From Streptomyces sp. JB150 (lineage in GTDB: Bacteria; Actinomycetota; Actinomycetes; Streptomycetales; Streptomycetaceae): a DNA stretch of 64,000 nt. The stretch covers positions 260,172 through 324,171 of the forward strand of contig NZ_CP049780.1 of NCBI RefSeq assembly GCF_011193355.1, written 5' to 3'. Position numbers and translations under genes: made by a program. The first letter of the stretch is position 1; the number at the start of each line of letters is the position of its first letter. Positions 33,666 through 44,431 of this stretch are shown in pieces. The notes under the pieces were generated by a model. The model made no database searches. It was not told where the DNA came from and saw only the letters and a list, made by a program, of their open reading frames with translations.

Positions 33666-34409
33666 TCAGCGCAGGAAGGTGGCGCGCATGTGCTCGTCGA
33701 TGCGCTTGGTCCAGGCGGCCTGGTCCAGGTCGGCGTAGGTGAACAGGTGCGGGCCGGACGAACCGGTGATCAGGTCGAGCGAGTCGGGGCGGGCCACGAA
33801 CACCGACTCCAGCTGGCCGTCGCCCCGGCCGTACTCGCGCGGGAACCAGGTCTCGATCTCCTGCCAGTAGCCGACCTTGGAGTTCTCCCCGCCCCTGGGC
33901 GTGCCCAGCTTCACCTCGGCCTCGTCGAAGCGGAAGCCGAGGTCGACGTAGGCCTGGAGGATCGCGTCCTGGGCGGGCAGGGCGTGGACCTGGAACTCGT
34001 CGAAGTCGCCCTTGTCCACGGAGTTGTCGATGGCCAGCTCGGTGCGCACGGCCACGCGCGCGCCGCGCAGCCGCCGGCCGCCCAGCACATGGGTGAGCGG
34101 CATCTCCCACGGCAGCCGGATCGCGATCCGCTCGGTGCGCTGCTCGCCCGCGTGCAGGGTCAGCGGGCCGTTCAGGGTCTCGGAGACGATGGTGAACGGG
34201 TTGTCCCAGCCCGTCTCCGACTGCTCGCGGTCCTCCGCGCGCGTCACCACGTCCAGCCGCAGCCGCTCCACCTCCACGTCCGCGCCGCCGCCGCGCAGGT
34301 GGACGGTGGCCTCCAGGACGTCGCCGGGACGGACCGTGGAGGTGGCCAGCACGGTGTCGACCTCGGGCGCGTTGATGCCGAGCGAGCTCAGGAACTTGCG
34401 GAATGCCAT
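33666..34409 (-). CDS. spo0M: Spo0M-like sporulation control protein
   Basis: A 247-aa arrestin-like protein. The N-terminus MAFRKFLSSLGINAPEVDTVL and the beta-sandwich segments RPGDVLEATVHLRGGGADVEVERLRLDVVTR, LPWEMPLTH and AIDNSVDKGDFDEFQVHALP identify the Spo0M family. In Bacillus Spo0M controls phosphorelay-dependent sporulation by an unclear route. Streptomyces homologues are common and probably act on cytoskeletal or stress functions. No downstream operon partner. Confidence 0.93.
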   Translation of the reverse strand: MAFRKFLSSLGINAPEVDTVLATSTVRPGDVLEATVHLRGGGADVEVERLRLDVVTRAEDREQSETGWDNPFTIVSETLNGPLTLHAGEQRTERIAIRLPWEMPLTHVLGGRRLRGARVAVRTELAIDNSVDKGDFDEFQVHALPAQDAILQAYVDLGFRFDEAEVKLGTPRGGENSKVGYWQEIETWFPREYGRGDGQLESVFVARPDSLDLITGSSGPHLFTYADLDQAAWTKRIDEHMRATFLR

Positions 34410-34522
34410 GAAAGGGGTCCCCCCTCGGGACGATCATGCCGGACTGTCCCGCGCACCCTACCCGCCGCCTCCGCGGGGCCGGGACGGGCCCCGGCCGCGA
34501 CCGGCGTGCAGGTTCGGGCGCC

Positions 34523-35654
<1,132 letters not shown>

Positions 35655-35874
35655 TGACGGTGGCCGGCGCACGGTCCCGTCCGGTCCGGCCCCGGTGACC
35701 GGGACGACACGGCGTCGGGGGTGGCCCCGCCCGTCACCCGGTCGCTGAGGCCGGGAGCGGCGATCGCGCCGCGGGCGCACCACTTCCCGGGACGCGGCGC
35801 GGCAGGTCGACTGGAGGACGTGCGGCTCGCGGCCCAGGCTGGTGAGGTGACTGTCGGCCCGACCGAGGAGCGCC

Positions 35875-37155
35875 ATGCCGGATCCCGAGAAGCGTCGCCG
35901 GCTGCCGCGGCTCCTCCCGGCGCTCGTCGCCGTGGCCTTCGTGCTGCTGCACGTCGTCGGCTATCCCGCGACGCGTTTCTCCAACGACTCCTACCGGTAC
36001 GCCCGTCAGGCCTACGAGTTCCTCGGTGACTCCCCGCGCGAGGCCACGCGCAAGGCGGTCGCCGCGTACTGCGCGGACACGGCCAGGCTGGTCGAGCGCA
36101 ACCGCAGGCTCCACCAGCTGCGATTCCGGGAGCCCGGCCGCGAGGCCGCCTACGCGGCGCGCTGCGAACGCGAGTACGCGCGCGGTCTCGAACCCACCGA
36201 CCCCCGCTACGAGGAGATCTTCCACGCCCGGCCCGGATACCCGCTGCTCGCGGCGCCCTTCGTGGCGCTGCTCGGCGCCAAGGCCGGGCTCACGCTGGTC
36301 GCCCTCGCCTGCGTCACGCTCGCCGGATACCTCGTCTTCCGGCTGCTGCGCGCCCTGCGCGCCCCGCCCGCGGCCGCCCTGCTCGGCCAGATCCTCTGTT
36401 ACGTGACCCCGCTCGCCGCCTGGGGCGGCCGGCCGCTGGCCGAGGGCCCGACGATCGCGCTGACGACCGCGCTGCTGCTGGCCTCGGTGTGGCTGCTGCG
36501 CAACCGGGTGCTGCCGGGTGCGGCGCTGTTCACCGGAGCCCTGGTGTGCGGACTCGCCGTCAGGTACTCCAGTTTCCTGGTCGTGGCCCTGTTCCTGACG
36601 GCCGCCGCCGTGTCCTCGCTGCTCTTCGTGCGGTCCGTCCGGCACCGCGGCGGCCGGTGGCTGGCCGGGCTGTCGGCGGGCGGCACGCTCGCCGCCGTCG
36701 CCTCGAGCAAGGTTCTCGGCCTGCCCGGCACGACCGACTCGCTCCAGGACACCTTCACCCTGCACTGGACCCGGCCCGAGATCGCCGATCCCTGGCAGGC
36801 CCTCGTGCGCCTCAACCTCAACTACTGGGAGCAGTGGCTGCTGAAGGAGGCGCTCGCCCCGATGCTGCTGTTCCTGCTCGCGGCGGGCGCGTGGGGCGTG
36901 TGGCAGCGCTCCGTGCCGGTCGCCCTGTGCGTGATCGCCATGGGGGCCACCGGCTTCGCGACGGCGGCGGCGCACCCGCTCGCGGTCGAACTCGACCGGC
37001 TGTACGTCGCCGTCTGGCTGATCCCCGTCATCGGCGTCCCCCTGGCACTGGCCCGGCTCGCCCGCCCCGCGCCGGAGCGGTCACCGGCGGCCGTGGACCC
37101 GCCCGCGACCGGGGACGACGACGGCGCGGCGGAGCCGGAGACCGCGTCGCGGTGA
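35875..37155 (+). CDS. Multi-pass membrane protein, GT-C glycosyltransferase-like
   Basis: A 426-aa protein with about 10 hydrophobic helices. A first helix (RLLPALVAVAFVLLHVVGY) is followed by a large external loop of ~90 residues rich in Arg, Glu and Tyr, with a conserved-looking FSNDSYRYARQAYEFLGD; the acidic NDS next to the first helix recalls the D/E-x-D motif of GT-C enzymes that use lipid-linked sugars. The C-terminal ~30 residues are a soluble acidic tail. The function as a transferase is inferred only from topology and the loop motif. GAGGAG precedes the ATG. Confidence 0.7.
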   Translation: MPDPEKRRRLPRLLPALVAVAFVLLHVVGYPATRFSNDSYRYARQAYEFLGDSPREATRKAVAAYCADTARLVERNRRLHQLRFREPGREAAYAARCEREYARGLEPTDPRYEEIFHARPGYPLLAAPFVALLGAKAGLTLVALACVTLAGYLVFRLLRALRAPPAAALLGQILCYVTPLAAWGGRPLAEGPTIALTTALLLASVWLLRNRVLPGAALFTGALVCGLAVRYSSFLVVALFLTAAAVSSLLFVRSVRHRGGRWLAGLSAGGTLAAVASSKVLGLPGTTDSLQDTFTLHWTRPEIADPWQALVRLNLNYWEQWLLKEALAPMLLFLLAAGAWGVWQRSVPVALCVIAMGATGFATAAAHPLAVELDRLYVAVWLIPVIGVPLALARLARPAPERSPAAVDPPATGDDDGAAEPETASR

Positions 37156-37239
37156 GGGGAGACGGGAGGCGTGGGGAGACGAGGCGACCGGAGACCGCGT
37201 GAGAGCAACGGGGAGCCCTCGTGGAGCCGAGGGGCGCGC

Positions 37240-37662
<423 letters not shown>

Positions 37663-37692
37663 GAAGAACTCCTTGTCCGGGGATGCGGCGGG

Positions 37693-38103
37693 TCAGCGCA
37701 GTTCCTGGATGCGGATCAGATTGCCCGCGGGATCGCGGAACGCGCAGTCGCGGATGCCGTACGGCTGCTCGGTGGGTTCCTGGACCACCTCGGCGCCGTG
37801 GGCGCGCACCTTCTCGAAGGTGCCGTCGAGGTCCGGGGTGGCCAGCAGGATCCAGCCGTAGGTGCCCTTGGCCATCATCTCGCGGATGGTCTGCCGCTCG
37901 GCCTCGGTGATCCCGGGGTCCACGGCCGGCGGGGCGAGCAGGATGGACGTGTCGGGCCGGCCGGCGGGGCCGACGGTGATCCAGCGCATCCTGCCCTGCC
38001 CGACGTCGGTGCGGACCTCGAAGCCGAGGGCGTCCCGGTAGAAGGCCAGGGAGGCGTCCGGGTCCTCGTGCGGGAGCGAGGTGGTGTGAATGGTGATGTC
38101 CAT
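37693..38103 (-). CDS. VOC-superfamily (glyoxalase/bleomycin-resistance-like) protein
   Basis: A 136-aa protein with two beta-alpha-beta-beta-beta units. Landmarks: HEDPDASLAFYRDALGFEVRTDVGQG, WITVGPAG, GWILLATPDLDGTFEKVRAHGAEVVQEPTEQPYGIRDCAFRDPAGNLIRIQE, with metal-site candidates H12 and the C-terminal Glu. The family covers glyoxalases, dioxygenases and antibiotic-binding proteins. The substrate is not predictable. First gene of a two-gene unit with the AraC protein. Confidence 0.9.
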   Translation of the reverse strand: MDITIHTTSLPHEDPDASLAFYRDALGFEVRTDVGQGRMRWITVGPAGRPDTSILLAPPAVDPGITEAERQTIREMMAKGTYGWILLATPDLDGTFEKVRAHGAEVVQEPTEQPYGIRDCAFRDPAGNLIRIQELR

Positions 38104-38293
38104 AACGATCAGGCTAGGCGCGGGTCCGGCACCCGCGCTTCTCCCTTCCTGACCGAAGCCCCCCGGCCATGACCGCGGCGTCGCGTCCGCCGCTCCCCCG
38201 GTCCGTGGGTGTCGCCCGGCTGCGCCTGTCCGGTCGCGGCGCGGGCGGAGGGCGGTGACGCTGAGGGGGGCACGGGTGAGAAGGAGTTGTGCC

Positions 38294-38674
38294 ATGAACA
38301 AGTCGTCGTGGGTGCCGGCCGCGGTGCTCGCCGTGTCGGTGCTGTGCGCCGCGGCCCCCGCATCGGCCGCCACCACCGCGCAGCCCGCCGCCACCGCGCA
38401 GACCGCCGCCGACCCGGTCACCGCCGCCGCGCAGACCGCCGTCGGACCGGTCACCGCCACCATGCGGGCCGTCCCGGCGCCGACCGTCGCCGCGCGGGCC
38501 GCCTCCCCACAGGTGTTTCCCGCCCGGGGCGCCGTCAGGGCTCCCCTCGACATCACCGCGGGCGAGTGCGCCCAGGGCGGCGGAATGATCACCATCATCG
38601 CGGACGGCACGGTGCCGGGCGGGTTCGCGAAGACCTGCCAGGGCGGCGTCCACGACGGCCAGGCGATCATCTGA
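38294..38674 (+). CDS. Small secreted Ala/Thr-rich protein
   Basis: A 126-aa exported protein from ATG 38294, 7 nt after AAGGAG. Signal residues 1-~26 end at ASAA. A low-complexity Ala/Thr/Gln/Val segment (to ~residue 70) precedes a compact C-terminal domain with two cysteines (GECAQGGG, KTCQGG) that may form a disulfide. No family recognised. It is divergent from the VOC gene and 116 nt upstream of the catalase. Confidence 0.75.
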   Translation: MNKSSWVPAAVLAVSVLCAAAPASAATTAQPAATAQTAADPVTAAAQTAVGPVTATMRAVPAPTVAARAASPQVFPARGAVRAPLDITAGECAQGGGMITIIADGTVPGGFAKTCQGGVHDGQAII

Positions 38675-38790
38675 CCGTGTCCTCGGTGAACCCGGTCCCC
38701 GGCAGCGCTACTGACCGGCGCGGATGGGGGTACCCGCCGCGCGCGCCCGCAGGGCGGCACCACACGACACGAGCCAAGGAGCCAGGACGT

Positions 38791-41067
38791 ATGAGCGAGG
38801 CCAACCCTCTCAAGCGCGCGGTCCACAAGGTCGCCGACAGCCTGACGGGCGACGGCGGGCCTGCGGAGGGGATCCCCGGGAAGCCGGGGGCCGAGTCGCC
38901 GTCGGTCGCCGAACCGACCGAGCCGAGGGAGCCGCTGCCGCCGAAGCCCGACCAGAGCGGCCCGGAGACGGTGTCACCGACCGGTCAGCCCACCGGCGCG
39001 GACCAGGCGCGGATGGCTCAGTCCGGCGCCTACCTGACGACCGCCCAGGGAACGCGGCTGCACGACACCGACCACTCGCTGAAGGCGGGTCCGCGCGGAC
39101 CGGTGCTGTTGCAGGACCACCATCTGCGCGAGAAGATCATGCACTTCGACCACGAGCGCATCCCGGAGCGCGTGGTGCACGCCCGGGGCGCGGCGGCGCA
39201 CGGGATCTTCCAGAGCTACGGCACGGCGGCCTCCGTGACGAAGGCCGCGTTCCTCGGCGAGGACGTGGAGACACCGGTGTTCGTGCGGTTCTCCACGGTG
39301 CTGGGGTCGCGCGGATCGGCCGACACGGTGCGTGACACCCGTGGGTTCGCGACCAAGTTCTACACCAGCGAGGGCGTCTTCGACCTGGTCGGCAACAACA
39401 TCCCGGTCTTCTTCGTCCAGGACGCGATCAAGTTCCCGGACGTCATCCACGCGGGCAAACCGCATCCGGACCGGGAGATCCCGCAGGCGCAGAGCGCGCA
39501 CGACACCTTCTGGGACTTCGTCAGCCTGCACACCGAGGCCGCCCACCACACGCTGTGGAACATGTCCGACCGGGGCATCCCGCGCTCGTACCGGATGATG
39601 GAGGGCTTCGGCGTCCACACCTTCCGGCTGGTGAACGCCGAGGGCAGGACCACGCTGGTGAAGTGGCACTGGAAGCCGAAGCTGGGCGTGCACTCCCAGG
39701 TGTGGGAGGAGGCACAGATCACCAGCGGCGTCGACCCCGACTTCCACCGCCGGGACCTCGCGGACGCCATCGAGGCGGGCGCGTACCCGCAGTGGGAGCT
39801 GGGCATCCAGACCTTCCCCGACACCCCGGACCAGACCTTCGAGGGCATCGACCTGCTGGACCCGACGAACATCGTCCCGGAGGAACTGGCGCCGGTGCAG
39901 CCGGTCGGGCTGCTCACCCTGAACCGCAACCCGTCGAACTTCTTCGCCGAGACCGAGCAGGTCGCCTTCCACGTCGGCCACCTGGTGCCCGGCATCGACA
40001 TCACCGACGACCCGCTGCTCGCCGGGCGGCTGTTCTCCTATCTGGACACCCAGATCACCCGGCTGGGCGGCCCCAACTTCGCGCAGCTGCCCATCAACCG
40101 GTCGCACGCGCCGGTCAACGACATGCAGCGCGACGGCATGCACCAGACGGCCGTGCACCGCGGTGTCGCCCCCTACCGGCCCAACTCGCTCGACGGCGGC
40201 TGCCCCTTCACGGCGGGCGCGGACATGGGGGCGTACGTCGAGACACCGGTGCGGGTGCCGGAGGCGGCGAAGGTGCGCGAGGCGCCCGAGTCGTTCGCGG
40301 ACCACTTCAGCCAGCCGCGCCGGTTCTGGCTGAGCATGAGCCCGGTGGAGCGCGAGCACATCATCGGCGCGTACGTCTTCGAACTCGGCAAGTGCTACGA
40401 ACAGGCCGTCAAGGAACGGCAGTTGCAGGTGCTCGCCAATATCGACCCGGAGCTGTGCGAGGAGGTGGCGCGGGGGCTCGGCCTGCCCGCTCCGTCGCCG
40501 ACGGTGCCGCTCGCCGACGTGGCGCCCAGCCCGGCGCTGTCGCAGGTCGGCGAGACCTGGCCGGTCGACGGGCGCATCGTGGGCATCCTCACCGGCGCGG
40601 ACGGTGACCTGGACGGCGTGCGGGAGGTGCGCGAGGCGGTGTTGAGCGCCGGCATGGTGCCGCTGGTCGTCGCGCCCGTCGGCGGGGTCCTCGGTTCGGG
40701 CGACGGCGCGGTCACGGTGCAGCGCACCTATGTCACCGCGCGTTCCGTGGAGTTCGACGCGGTGCTGCTGGCCGGCGCCCCCGGTGTGGGCGGCGACGCG
40801 TACACCGCCCGCGACGCGAAGTCCACGCCGTCCGCCGCCGATCCGGCGGCGTGCGATCCGCGGGTCCGGCTGCTGCTGGCCGAGGCCTTCCGGCACGGCA
40901 AGGCGATCGGCGCCTGGGCGGGCGGCAAGGCCGCCCTCGAGGCGGCCGGCGTACCCGCCGACGCGCCCGGTGTGATCCTCACGGACTCCCCCACGGCCGC
41001 GCTGGAGCAGGTCGTGCGGCTGCTGGGCGCGCACCGGGTGTGGGAGCGGTTCACGACGACGGTCTGA
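38791..41067 (+). CDS. katE: Large-subunit monofunctional catalase (HPII/KatE type)
   Basis: A 758-aa clade 2 catalase. A ~70-residue Pro/Glu-rich N-terminal extension precedes the core. Active-site H137 lies in ARGAAAHGIF; FVRFSTVLGSRGSADTVRD and NNIPVFFVQDAIKFPD follow; heme ligand Y417 is in RLFSYLDTQITRLGG. The C-terminal ~160 residues form the flavodoxin-like domain typical of large-subunit enzymes (RIVGILTGADGDLDGVREVREAV). It removes hydrogen peroxide and in Streptomyces such catalases are tied to osmotic stress and differentiation through sigma-B. A GGGTAC at 38727-38732 could be part of a sigma-B -10, but the -35 is not convincing. Confidence 0.96.
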   Translation: MSEANPLKRAVHKVADSLTGDGGPAEGIPGKPGAESPSVAEPTEPREPLPPKPDQSGPETVSPTGQPTGADQARMAQSGAYLTTAQGTRLHDTDHSLKAGPRGPVLLQDHHLREKIMHFDHERIPERVVHARGAAAHGIFQSYGTAASVTKAAFLGEDVETPVFVRFSTVLGSRGSADTVRDTRGFATKFYTSEGVFDLVGNNIPVFFVQDAIKFPDVIHAGKPHPDREIPQAQSAHDTFWDFVSLHTEAAHHTLWNMSDRGIPRSYRMMEGFGVHTFRLVNAEGRTTLVKWHWKPKLGVHSQVWEEAQITSGVDPDFHRRDLADAIEAGAYPQWELGIQTFPDTPDQTFEGIDLLDPTNIVPEELAPVQPVGLLTLNRNPSNFFAETEQVAFHVGHLVPGIDITDDPLLAGRLFSYLDTQITRLGGPNFAQLPINRSHAPVNDMQRDGMHQTAVHRGVAPYRPNSLDGGCPFTAGADMGAYVETPVRVPEAAKVREAPESFADHFSQPRRFWLSMSPVEREHIIGAYVFELGKCYEQAVKERQLQVLANIDPELCEEVARGLGLPAPSPTVPLADVAPSPALSQVGETWPVDGRIVGILTGADGDLDGVREVREAVLSAGMVPLVVAPVGGVLGSGDGAVTVQRTYVTARSVEFDAVLLAGAPGVGGDAYTARDAKSTPSAADPAACDPRVRLLLAEAFRHGKAIGAWAGGKAALEAAGVPADAPGVILTDSPTAALEQVVRLLGAHRVWERFTTTV

Positions 41068-41123
41068 CGGGCACGGGCACGGGTTCCGGCACGGGCACCC
41101 CGGCACCCCGGTTCTCGGTGAGG

Positions 41124-41206
41124 CACACGGGGCGGCGCGGCGGCCCCTGCGGCGCGGTGCGCCCTACGGCGTACGGAGCGCGCGGAGGGCCGCGCCGCCC
41201 TGTGTG
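41124..41206. terminator. Long hairpin downstream of katE
   Basis: An 18-nt arm (41124-41141) pairs with 41189-41206, with one position as a G-U wobble; smaller stems fill the loop. It starts ~57 nt after the catalase stop. Confidence 0.75.
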
Positions 41207-41253
41207 AGCTGCTGAGAGGATGACGGGACCGTCGACCGGAGGGGAAACCGACC

Positions 41254-41439
41254 GTGACCGTACGCGTGCTGTCCTGTGTGGCGCTGCTCGCCGCGGGCGG
41301 TTGCGTCTGTGTGGTCTGGGCGGCGCGCGGCGGACCCCGCTGGGTGCGCGCGGTCGCGCGGGGGACACTGCTCGCGGGCGAACTGGTCGGCCGGTCGGCG
41401 CGTGCGCGTGACAGCCGGGACGGCGACGCGGACGACTGA
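41254..41439 (+). CDS. Small single-pass membrane protein
   Basis: A 61-aa protein from GTG 41254, 9 nt after GGAGGGG. One hydrophobic helix (residues ~4-24, VLSCVALLAAGGCVCVVWAA) is followed by a basic, then acidic tail ending GDADD. No family is recognised. The 294 nt after it (41440-41733) hold no convincing gene. Confidence 0.55.
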   Translation: MTVRVLSCVALLAAGGCVCVVWAARGGPRWVRAVARGTLLAGELVGRSARARDSRDGDADD

Positions 41440-41733
41440 CCTCCCGGGCGGTGCGCCGCTCCCCCGGTGCCGCGTCTCATGGGGCGGGCGTCCCTCCCGG
41501 CCGGTGTCACACGGCGGCGGCGACCGGTGCCGTACGCGCGTGACATCGACGACAGCGGACGGGCGGGAGCAGCCGGCGGCCGAAGACCACGACGGGCTCA
41601 AGGGGGACAGGGACGACGGGCCGCCGGCGGCGAGGTCGGCACCGTGCCGGCGGTGACCTTCGCCGACGGCCTCGTCACGCTGTAGGCCGTGCGTGATGCC
41701 GGAGCGGTCCGGAACCGTCCGAGCGCCCCACCC

Positions 41734-44223
41734 TCACCCGGAGGCGGGGGCGGGCGGCGACGCGGGGAAGTCCTGTTCCGCCCAGATGATCTTGCCGTCG
41801 GGTGTGTAGCGGGCGCCCCAGCGGTGGGCGAGCTGGGCGACCAGGAAGAGGCCCCGGCCGCCCTCGTCCGTGCTGCGGGGGTGCCGCAGGCGCGGGGCGG
41901 TGCTGCTGCCGTCGGCGACCTCGCAGGTGAGCCGGGAGTCGCGGATCAGCCGCAGGCGGATGGGCGGGGCGGCGTGACGGATGGCGTTGGTGACGAGTTC
42001 GCTGACGATCAGCTCCGTCGTCATGGCCAGGTCGGTGAGGCCCCAGGCCGTCACCTGCCGGGTCGCCCGTGCGCGGACGTCGGCGACGGCGGCCGGGTCG
42101 GCGGGTACGTCCCAGGAGACCACGTGCTCGGCGTCCAGGGCGTGGGTGCGGGTCAGGAGCAGGGCGACGTCGTCGCGCTGGGACAGTGGCACCAGGTCCT
42201 GGACCGCGGTGCGGCAGTGGGTGCCGAGGTCGGGGGCGGGGCGGGCGAGGACCTGGCCGAGCCGGAACATGCCCGCCTCCAGGTCGCCGCCCGGTCCGGC
42301 GATGAGCCCGTCGGTGTACAGGCCGAGGAGGCTGCCCGGGGGCAGTTCCATCTCGCCGGACTCGAAGGCGATGCCGCCGAGGCCCAGCGGGGGTCCGGCG
42401 GGGGGTTCGGGGAACGAGACCTGTCCGTCGGGAGTGACGACGACGGGCGGCGGGTGTCCGGCGCGGGCCATGGAGCAGCGCCCGGTGACCGGGTCGTAGA
42501 CGGCGTACAGGCAGGTCGCCCCGAGGAAGGCGGTCGCGCTCCGGTTGGCGCCCTCGTCGGCGGCCGGTTCCTCGCTCAGCCGGAGCACGAGGTCGTCGAG
42601 GTGGGCGAGGAGTTCGTCCGGGGGCAGCTCCATGTCGGCGAGGGTCTGTACGGCGGTGCGCAGCCGGCCCATCGCCGCCGCCGCGGTGATGCCGTGGCCG
42701 ACGACGTCGCCGACGACGAGCCCGACGCGGGCGCCGGAGAGGGGGATCACGTCGAACCAGTCGCCGCCGACCCCGCCCGTCGCGTCGGCCGGCAGGTAGT
42801 GGGAGGCCACCTCCAGCGCCTGCCCGCCGGTCAGCGCGTGCGGCAGCAGGCTGCGCTGGAGGGTGACCGCCGCGGTGTGTTCGCGGGTGTAGCGGCGGGC
42901 GTTGTCGACACACAGCGCGGCCCGCGCGACCAGCTCCCGGGCCAGCAGGATGTCGTCGGACTGGAAGGAGACGGGGTTGAGCGAGCGCAGGAAGGTGGCG
43001 AGCCCGAGCACGGTGTTCCGGGCGCGCATCGGCACGGAGATGAGCGAGTGCAATCCGTACGAGCGCATAGCGGCCAGCCGCTCGGGTGGTTCGCCCGCCC
43101 ACATCTCGTCGGACGGGTCGAGGACCGGGATGAGGACCGGTTCCCCGGTGATGAGCATGTTGAGGTCGCCGGGCGGCGTGATGAAGTCCACGCGGTCGCC
43201 GACCCGCGCCACGGCCTCGGGGCAGCCCTCGCGCACCGAGCTCATCCCGGCGCGGCGCATCACCGGCCGCTCGGACGCCGACCCCTCGGCGGACGGCCAG
43301 GCGTCGGGCCCGGTGGCGCTGACCACGGACTCCAGGAGGTCGACGATGACGAAGTCCGCGAAGCGGGGCACGGCGAAGTCGGCGAGCTCCTGTGCGGTGC
43401 GCGTCACGTCCAGCGTCCGGCCGATGCTGTTCCCGGCCTCGTTGACCAGCGACAGCAGCCGGCGGACGTTCCAGCGCTCGGTGACGTCCAGGACCATGTA
43501 GCAGACGCCGCTGACGGCCTCGTCCGCGTCGACCAGCGGGAAGAACGAGGTGGAGTAGGCGTGCGGGCGGTGCGGGTCGGCCCAGCTCCAGCCCACGTAC
43601 TCGTAGTCGGTGATCGGGACCCCCGTCTCCAGCACCTTGCGCATCAGGCCCTCGATGGCCTCCCCCTGCAATCCGGGCAGCACCTCGCTCAGCCGCCGGC
43701 CCAGGCGCTGCTCGCGGGGCACGCCGCCGAAGCGTTCCAGGGTGTCGTTGAGCCAGACGTAGCGCAGGTCGCGGTCCATCACGGCCATGCCGACCGGTGA
43801 GCGGGTGAGGAATCCGTCGAGGACGGACCGGCCGACCGTCCACTGCGGGCGCCGCTCGCGCGCGGAGAGCAGGAAGCACTCGGCGCCGCCGATCCGGAAG
43901 GACGCCGACACCCGCAGGTCGACGTCGATCGGGTGGCCGTCGCGCCGCCGGACGGTGATCACGCCGCTCCAGCCCATCCCGGACCGGCACCGCTCGACGA
44001 CGGCGGCCACCCGGGCGGGATCGGCGCGCACCGCCACCAGGGGCGCGGCGGACCGGCCGACGAGCTCGGACGCCGGATGGCCGAGCAGTTCCTCGGCGGC
44101 CCTGGTCCAGGCGAGCACGACACCGTCGGCGCCGAGGACGACGGCGGCGTCGGTGGACGCGTCGAAGAGATCACGCGTTGCCGCGGACGCGGGCGGATCG
44201 GAGCCGCCCCGCACAGATTCCAT
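41734..44223 (-). CDS. PAS-PAS-GAF-SpoIIE phosphatase with C-terminal HATPase domain
   Basis: An 829-aa cytoplasmic signalling protein. ATG 44223 follows GGAGGAG by 6 nt; an in-frame ATG at 44244 overlaps that site. PAS domains lie at ~15-125 and ~135-255 (YVWLNDTLERFGGVPREQRLGR), a GAF domain at ~270-430, the PP2C/SpoIIE phosphatase at ~440-665 (GGDWFDVIPL, GDVVGHGITAAAAMG, RAGHPPPVVV, RDDVALLL), and an RsbW-like HATPase at ~690-825 (TELIVSELVTNAIRHA, DEGGRGLFLVAQLA). It can both dephosphorylate anti-anti-sigma factors and act as an anti-sigma kinase, the Streptomyces design for sigma-B-type stress control. It is divergent from a second SpoIIE protein. Confidence 0.94.
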   Translation of the reverse strand: MESVRGGSDPPASAATRDLFDASTDAAVVLGADGVVLAWTRAAEELLGHPASELVGRSAAPLVAVRADPARVAAVVERCRSGMGWSGVITVRRRDGHPIDVDLRVSASFRIGGAECFLLSARERRPQWTVGRSVLDGFLTRSPVGMAVMDRDLRYVWLNDTLERFGGVPREQRLGRRLSEVLPGLQGEAIEGLMRKVLETGVPITDYEYVGWSWADPHRPHAYSTSFFPLVDADEAVSGVCYMVLDVTERWNVRRLLSLVNEAGNSIGRTLDVTRTAQELADFAVPRFADFVIVDLLESVVSATGPDAWPSAEGSASERPVMRRAGMSSVREGCPEAVARVGDRVDFITPPGDLNMLITGEPVLIPVLDPSDEMWAGEPPERLAAMRSYGLHSLISVPMRARNTVLGLATFLRSLNPVSFQSDDILLARELVARAALCVDNARRYTREHTAAVTLQRSLLPHALTGGQALEVASHYLPADATGGVGGDWFDVIPLSGARVGLVVGDVVGHGITAAAAMGRLRTAVQTLADMELPPDELLAHLDDLVLRLSEEPAADEGANRSATAFLGATCLYAVYDPVTGRCSMARAGHPPPVVVTPDGQVSFPEPPAGPPLGLGGIAFESGEMELPPGSLLGLYTDGLIAGPGGDLEAGMFRLGQVLARPAPDLGTHCRTAVQDLVPLSQRDDVALLLTRTHALDAEHVVSWDVPADPAAVADVRARATRQVTAWGLTDLAMTTELIVSELVTNAIRHAAPPIRLRLIRDSRLTCEVADGSSTAPRLRHPRSTDEGGRGLFLVAQLAHRWGARYTPDGKIIWAEQDFPASPPAPASG

Positions 44224-44431
44224 GGAGCCCTCCTCCAGGACCATGTTCCCTTCTGACCGCGATGTGCGCACGATCCGCGGGAACGAACCGGGCGAAACCG
44301 CGACTGGGCAAGACAGCGGCCCGGAGGGAGCATGGAAGGGCCGGCGGTCACGGCAGTACGGCGACACCCGCGGGAGCCGGGCCCGTGCCGCCTGCCGGCC
44401 GGCCGGCCGAGCCGGTACAGGAGGCCCAGGG

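Noticed and set aside
38707-38732. Sigma-B promoter before katE
   Set aside because: A GGGTAC -10-like element is present but no acceptable GTTT-type -35 at the right distance; mentioned only in the katE entry.
41440-41733. Possible small gene after the 61-aa membrane protein
   Set aside because: Frames here lack consistent third-position bias, ribosome sites and recognisable domains.
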